DNA of 9,850 nt from CBFGRU01 sp965651255 (GTDB lineage: Bacteria; Planctomycetota; Phycisphaerae; Phycisphaerales; SM1A02), in NCBI GenBank assembly GCA_965651255.1, contig CBFGRU010000115.1, positions 1 through 9,850 of the forward strand, written 5' to 3'. The number at the start of each line of letters is the position of its first letter. Position 1 is the stretch's first letter. The notes beneath the pieces are model-generated. The model saw nothing but the letters and a program-made list of their open reading frames with translations, had not been told where the DNA came from and made no database searches. Both the position numbers and the translations under genes were made by a program. Positions 7,009-9,850 of this stretch are shown piece after piece.

Positions 7009-7599
7009 ATGATCGTTCGCAACCGGCCAGGGCGATGGAAGGCCACAGTCGTTTACGCAACGATGCTCCTGTGGCTGACGGGCTGCGCCTTGGTTCCGCC
7101 CCGCGTTGCGCATGAAGCTCTGCCCGCGCACACCGAGCCGCCGGCGATCGATGAGAAGCATGTGCGCATCTCGATTCGCGATGAGGATTTCATCCTCGAG
7201 ATTGCCGACAATGATGACTTGCGCGCGAAGGGGCTGTCCGGCCGCTCATCAATTCCAAAGCACGGCGGCATGATCTTTATCTACCCCGCGCCAGCGCACC
7301 GCAGCTTCTGGATGTTTGGTTGCCTTGTGCCGATCGACATCGCTTTTCTCGATGCCGATGGCCGCATCGTCGCGATGCACGAAATGCCCGTCGATCCGCC
7401 ACGGCGACCCGATGAGGATGCATGGGAGTACGAAGCCCGTCTCAACCGGTATCCCAGTCGCAGACCCGCGCAGTTCGCCCTTGAATTCCGCGCCGGCACA
7501 CTCGATCGACTGGCCCTCAAGGTCGGTGATCGCATCGCGTTCGATCGCGCACCGCTCATTGAACGCGCCATCCGCAACGCGCGTGATGCAGATTGGTAG
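7009..7599 (+). CDS. DUF192-domain lipoprotein
   Basis: A 196-residue protein with a basic N-terminus, a hydrophobic segment and a lipobox, LTGC (Cys26), so probably a lipoprotein processed by signal peptidase II and held in the envelope. Residues about 52-178 match DUF192: LRAKGLSGRSSIP, GGMIFIYPAP, FWMFGCLVPIDIAFLDADGRIV and, after a Pro/Arg-rich insert, FALEFRAGTLDRLALKVGD. The family's usual FWM-N-T is FWMFGC here. DUF192 proteins are common small secreted proteins whose biochemical role is not established. The start is ATG 7009, 9 bases after the hmgA stop. With only a weak upstream GG-rich stretch, it may depend on translational coupling to hmgA. A link to tyrosine metabolism is not implied by the domain. 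Confidence 0.88.
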   Translation: MIVRNRPGRWKATVVYATMLLWLTGCALVPPRVAHEALPAHTEPPAIDEKHVRISIRDEDFILEIADNDDLRAKGLSGRSSIPKHGGMIFIYPAPAHRSFWMFGCLVPIDIAFLDADGRIVAMHEMPVDPPRRPDEDAWEYEARLNRYPSRRPAQFALEFRAGTLDRLALKVGDRIAFDRAPLIERAIRNARDADW

Positions 7600-7602
7600 A
7601 CT
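7597..7602 (+). promoter_or_regulatory. Candidate -10 element (TAGACT) overlapping the DUF192 stop
   Basis: TAGACT begins with the TAG stop of the lipoprotein gene and lies 27 bases before the ATG at 7630. The same type of hexamer occurs before hmgA and the MscS gene. No -35 match is visible. Overlap with a stop codon makes a chance match more likely. Confidence 0.25.
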
Positions 7603-7629
7603 GCAACCGGCATTCACGGAGCGACCACC

Positions 7630-9213
7630 ATGCCTCAACCTGACCGATCCGCAGGCCGCACCCCATCGCAGAAGCGCTCACGGATCCGCGTGAAGACCAT
7701 TGCCATCATCCTCGCACTGCTCCTTGTCGCAGCCGTCGGCTATGTCTTCATCACCGTCACGCTCCTGATGCGCGAACAGCCGAACCCGTCCGTTGACTAT
7801 CGCGCTGCTCACATGGCGGAGGTCATCCAGCGACTCAACCTCGATGCCGACCGTGCGCAGCGCGCGTGGGATTTGCTCATCACCACCCTCGAAATCGGCC
7901 CGGAACTCGAGCGCATAGCCAATCAGGCATTGCATGATACCTGGCCGGAGAACCAACCATACACCGCGCGGTTCGAGGGTGATGAGCCGGTTCACATGTT
8001 TTCCATCGGCTGGCTTGGGCCTTCGATTCACCCATCGCTTGACCGCGAGCGTGCCCTCATCAATGAAATGAATGATGCGGGGCACTTTGCTTCGCTCGAT
8101 GAGTTCGCGGCACTTGCGCCGGCAATCAACAGTCAGCCGACGCAGGGCGTCTTGTTCAATATGCTGCTGCCGCACCTGCGCAGTGTTCGCTGGTGGTCGC
8201 ATGTATTGCGCTTTCGCGCGCGGGCCGCGATGGAAGCGGGCGATGATGCGGTCTTCACTGCGTCGATCACCAACGCTCTCGCCATGGCACAGTCCCTGGC
8301 GCTCGATTCCCCTCTCATTTCGCGCCTCGTCGCAGAGTCGGTCCGGTGGAATATCCTTGAAGAGATTCTGCACACCGTGGATGAGCGCGACCTCTCTGAA
8401 GCGACCTGTCTCGCACTCCTTGAAGCGCTCGATCGGTTCGACTTCCCGCCGCCGCAGCATGCCATCGATGGCGAGCGCGTCGTGCAGCAGGACTACGTGC
8501 AGTATGCCTATTCAGACGACGGACGCGGCGGGGGGTACCTCATCGCCGATCCCACCGGAATGCATGATGACACCGGACAAGCGCGCGCTTTGATGTTTGC
8601 GGAGGTGCTCTTTCTGCGCTTCTTCGGACCGGACCGGCGGGAAATGCTTGATGCCATCGATGCGCAGATGACCCGGTACTCAAATGAACTCGCCAAGCCC
8701 GCTGCGACTCGCTGGCGGGCCATGCCGCCCCTCAGGGTTCAGCGCATTGCCATGTCGCTGCTCGAAACCATCATGCCCGCCATGATCGGTTCGTTCGAGA
8801 CGATGCAGACTGGCGAAGTACAACTCGCCGCCACTCGCACCGCACTCCACATCGAGCGGTTCCGCGCCCGCATCGGACACCACCCCGATTCTCTCACCGC
8901 CGTCGAAACCGCGCTTGGCATCACCCTGCCGACCGATCCTCTCCACGGCGGTCCGTTCGGCTATCGCGTGCTCGAAGCGCCCGATGAACATGGCCGCGAC
9001 TTTCTGCTGTACTCCACCGGTCTCGATGGTGTGGATGATGGCGGCACCGAAGTTGATGACCCGAACCGTCAGTACGGCCCATACGCGCCACTGCGCGACG
9101 CGGTCACAACCGCCGGATTTGACGTCATCTTCAACCGCCCCCGACGCCCGTGGCCCGCCTCATCCGGCGACTCTGCTCCCGAGACGCCCGGAAGTGAACC
9201 CGCCTCACGCTGA
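7630..9213 (+). CDS. Large single-pass membrane protein, unknown function (paralog of the gene at 9714)
   Basis: A 527-residue protein with a basic N-terminus and one membrane helix (about residues 22-46), followed by a long, mostly helical and probably periplasmic domain. The N-terminal anchor near residues 17-49 recurs in the gene starting at 9714. The C-terminal part holds a short GspG-like block: TDPLHGGPFGYRV, then FLLYSTGLDGVDDGG with clustered Asp residues (possible metal-binding loop), then GFDVIFNRPR. Similar acidic GxDGxDDGG endings occur in planctomycete envelope proteins and in type II secretion pseudopilins; this protein is far too long to be a pseudopilin. The start is ATG 7630, with GGAG (7618-7621) 8 bases upstream. 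It lies 30 bases after the DUF192 gene and may share its transcript. The last 20 residues are Pro/Ser/Glu-rich. The function is unknown. Confidence 0.85.
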   Translation: MPQPDRSAGRTPSQKRSRIRVKTIAIILALLLVAAVGYVFITVTLLMREQPNPSVDYRAAHMAEVIQRLNLDADRAQRAWDLLITTLEIGPELERIANQALHDTWPENQPYTARFEGDEPVHMFSIGWLGPSIHPSLDRERALINEMNDAGHFASLDEFAALAPAINSQPTQGVLFNMLLPHLRSVRWWSHVLRFRARAAMEAGDDAVFTASITNALAMAQSLALDSPLISRLVAESVRWNILEEILHTVDERDLSEATCLALLEALDRFDFPPPQHAIDGERVVQQDYVQYAYSDDGRGGGYLIADPTGMHDDTGQARALMFAEVLFLRFFGPDRREMLDAIDAQMTRYSNELAKPAATRWRAMPPLRVQRIAMSLLETIMPAMIGSFETMQTGEVQLAATRTALHIERFRARIGHHPDSLTAVETALGITLPTDPLHGGPFGYRVLEAPDEHGRDFLLYSTGLDGVDDGGTEVDDPNRQYGPYAPLRDAVTTAGFDVIFNRPRRPWPASSGDSAPETPGSEPASR

Positions 9214-9234
9214 TTCCTCGCGCTCGGCGGCATC

Positions 9235-9503
9235 GTGCAGGCAACCCCCGGAACAATGCCCGCACCCTCGGAACGTTTCCAACCCCCAGAAGATTGCCAC
9301 CAACACCTGGCCGATAGCCGACAACCCCCGGAATGTTGCTGGCGCTCCTTGGACGCTTGCCGGCAATCTTCGGTGTGATGCCGGCGACCCTCGGCTGGTT
9401 GCTGGCGCTCTCGAGAGTGTTGCCGGCAACCCGGGCAGTGCTGCCAGCGGCCCCGGCACGATTGCCGGCAATTTCCGATGAATTGCCGGCGTTTCTCGAT
9501 GGT
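9235..9503. repeat. Degenerate 21-bp tandem repeat array with palindromic core
   Basis: Eight consecutive units sit in exact 21-base register, with core starts at 9336, 9357, 9378, 9399, 9420, 9441, 9462 and 9483. The core is TTGCCGGC, usually followed by A or G and often by a CCnCGG-like stretch. Three units have the perfect 10-bp palindrome TTGCCGGCAA (9357, 9420, 9462). Leftward the pattern continues more weakly at 9315 and 9294, then with indels at 9276, 9256 and 9235; a very weak unit may begin at 9214, immediately after the upstream stop codon. Nothing at 9504 matches. Spacer halves vary strongly, so this is an old or functionally constrained array rather than a recent expansion. It fills the first part of the gap between the two paralogous genes. 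Confidence 0.85.
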
Positions 9504-9713
9504 TTTCTTCAGCGCAAGGGCGGATCGGTCGATGGCGAGCGATGGCCTCCGTGCGATCGCTGCGCGCTCACCCCGCGGAGTGAGTTTCGCCGAATACGAT
9601 GCGCATGACGTCTTCCTTCACCGTGTCTGCGCGCAAGATTTCCTCTCCGGGATGCAAGTCGATTACACTCTCACCGTGACCGATCGCCATCGGAAGTGAA
9701 CGGAGTGAGTACG
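9504..9713. other. Rest of the intergenic gap, no gene supported
   Basis: These 210 bases follow the repeat array. I see no convincing coding frame, RNA gene or terminator. A TACACT hexamer (9664-9669) lies 44 bases before the GTG at 9714 and could be a -10 element for that gene, but has no recognisable -35. Several GTGA repeats occur at 9694-9718 around the start codon. Confidence 0.5.
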
Positions 9714-9850
9714 GTGAGTGAAGAGCCCCGAGTAGTGAATCGCCGACGCAAACCGTGGTACCGGCTGCGGAACATCGTGCTGGCGATCGTTGCAGGACTG
9801 GCGCTTGCGATCGGCTACGTCGTGTACGAAACCGTCGCGTTGATGAGTGC
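9714..9850 (+). CDS. N-terminus of a membrane-anchored protein, paralog of the 7630-9213 gene (3' end outside window)
   Basis: Only 45 codons are visible and the frame is open to the right edge. They encode an Arg/Lys-rich N-terminus (NRRRKPWYRLRN) followed by one membrane helix (about residues 23-43) ending in YVVYETVALMS. This matches the 7630 gene in layout and partly in sequence: basic residues, a helix rich in Ile, Leu, Ala and Val, then GY-V-(F/V)-x-T-V-(T/A)-L-(L/M)-M. I chose GTG 9714 because GGAG (9702-9705) lies 8 bases upstream, the same motif and spacing used by the 7630 gene; an in-frame GTG at 9705 overlaps that motif. The gene is probably full length outside the window. The paralogy rests on about 30 residues of low-complexity membrane sequence plus the shared ribosome-site geometry, so it is likely but not proven. 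Confidence 0.7.
   Translation, partial: MSEEPRVVNRRRKPWYRLRNIVLAIVAGLALAIGYVVYETVALMS

Noticed and set aside
7678..8460. 260-codon minus-strand open frame inside the 7630-9213 gene
   Set aside because: It is antisense to a well-supported gene, and its translation has no membrane helix, signal or recognisable motif.
9235..9503. CRISPR array
   Set aside because: The regular spacing suggested it, but the period is only 21 bases in total, the conserved part is about 8-10 bases, and there is no room for spacers of 25-40 bases. No cas gene is present.

Overview
The window is GC-rich, densely coded bacterial chromosome. The best guess for its source is a planctomycete, probably of the Phycisphaerae. 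That rests on a membrane protein with a CPECG-type zinc ribbon, on large single-pass hypothetical proteins with an acidic C-terminal GLDGVDDGG loop, and on the short cupin-style homogentisate dioxygenase; it is inference, as no rRNA or other marker is present. I see no tRNA, CRISPR array, insertion sequence or phage gene.

Layout. (1) 1-550, plus strand: the 3' half of 4-hydroxyphenylpyruvate dioxygenase, closed by a near-perfect intrinsic terminator. (2) 611-1126, plus: a small DUF1648-type membrane protein. (3) 1149-3376, minus: three genes read leftward, probably co-transcribed: a zinc-ribbon membrane protein, a conserved protein of unknown function with a DID acidic motif, and a four-helix membrane protein. 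(4) 3475-4104, plus, divergent from block 3: a class I SAM-dependent methyltransferase. (5) 4192-5562, plus: an MscS-family mechanosensitive channel. (6) 5668-7599, plus: homogentisate 1,2-dioxygenase followed 9 bases later by a DUF192 lipoprotein. (7) 7630-9213, plus: a large membrane-anchored hypothetical protein. (8) 9214-9713: a 500-base gap whose first 290 bases are a degenerate 21-bp tandem repeat. (9) 9714 to the edge: the start of a second gene whose N-terminus resembles that of gene 7, so the two look like tandem paralogs.

How they fit together. The two dioxygenases catalyse consecutive steps of tyrosine breakdown (4-hydroxyphenylpyruvate to homogentisate to maleylacetoacetate), yet they sit about 5.2 kb apart with six genes of no evident link between them. 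The remaining genes are mostly membrane or envelope proteins.

Most worth a second look are the 21-bp repeat array (eight consecutive units in exact register, with a palindromic TTGCCGGCAA core), the paralog pair flanking it, and the possible primase-like motif in the 1614-2501 gene. I did not find a clear new defence or mobile system.
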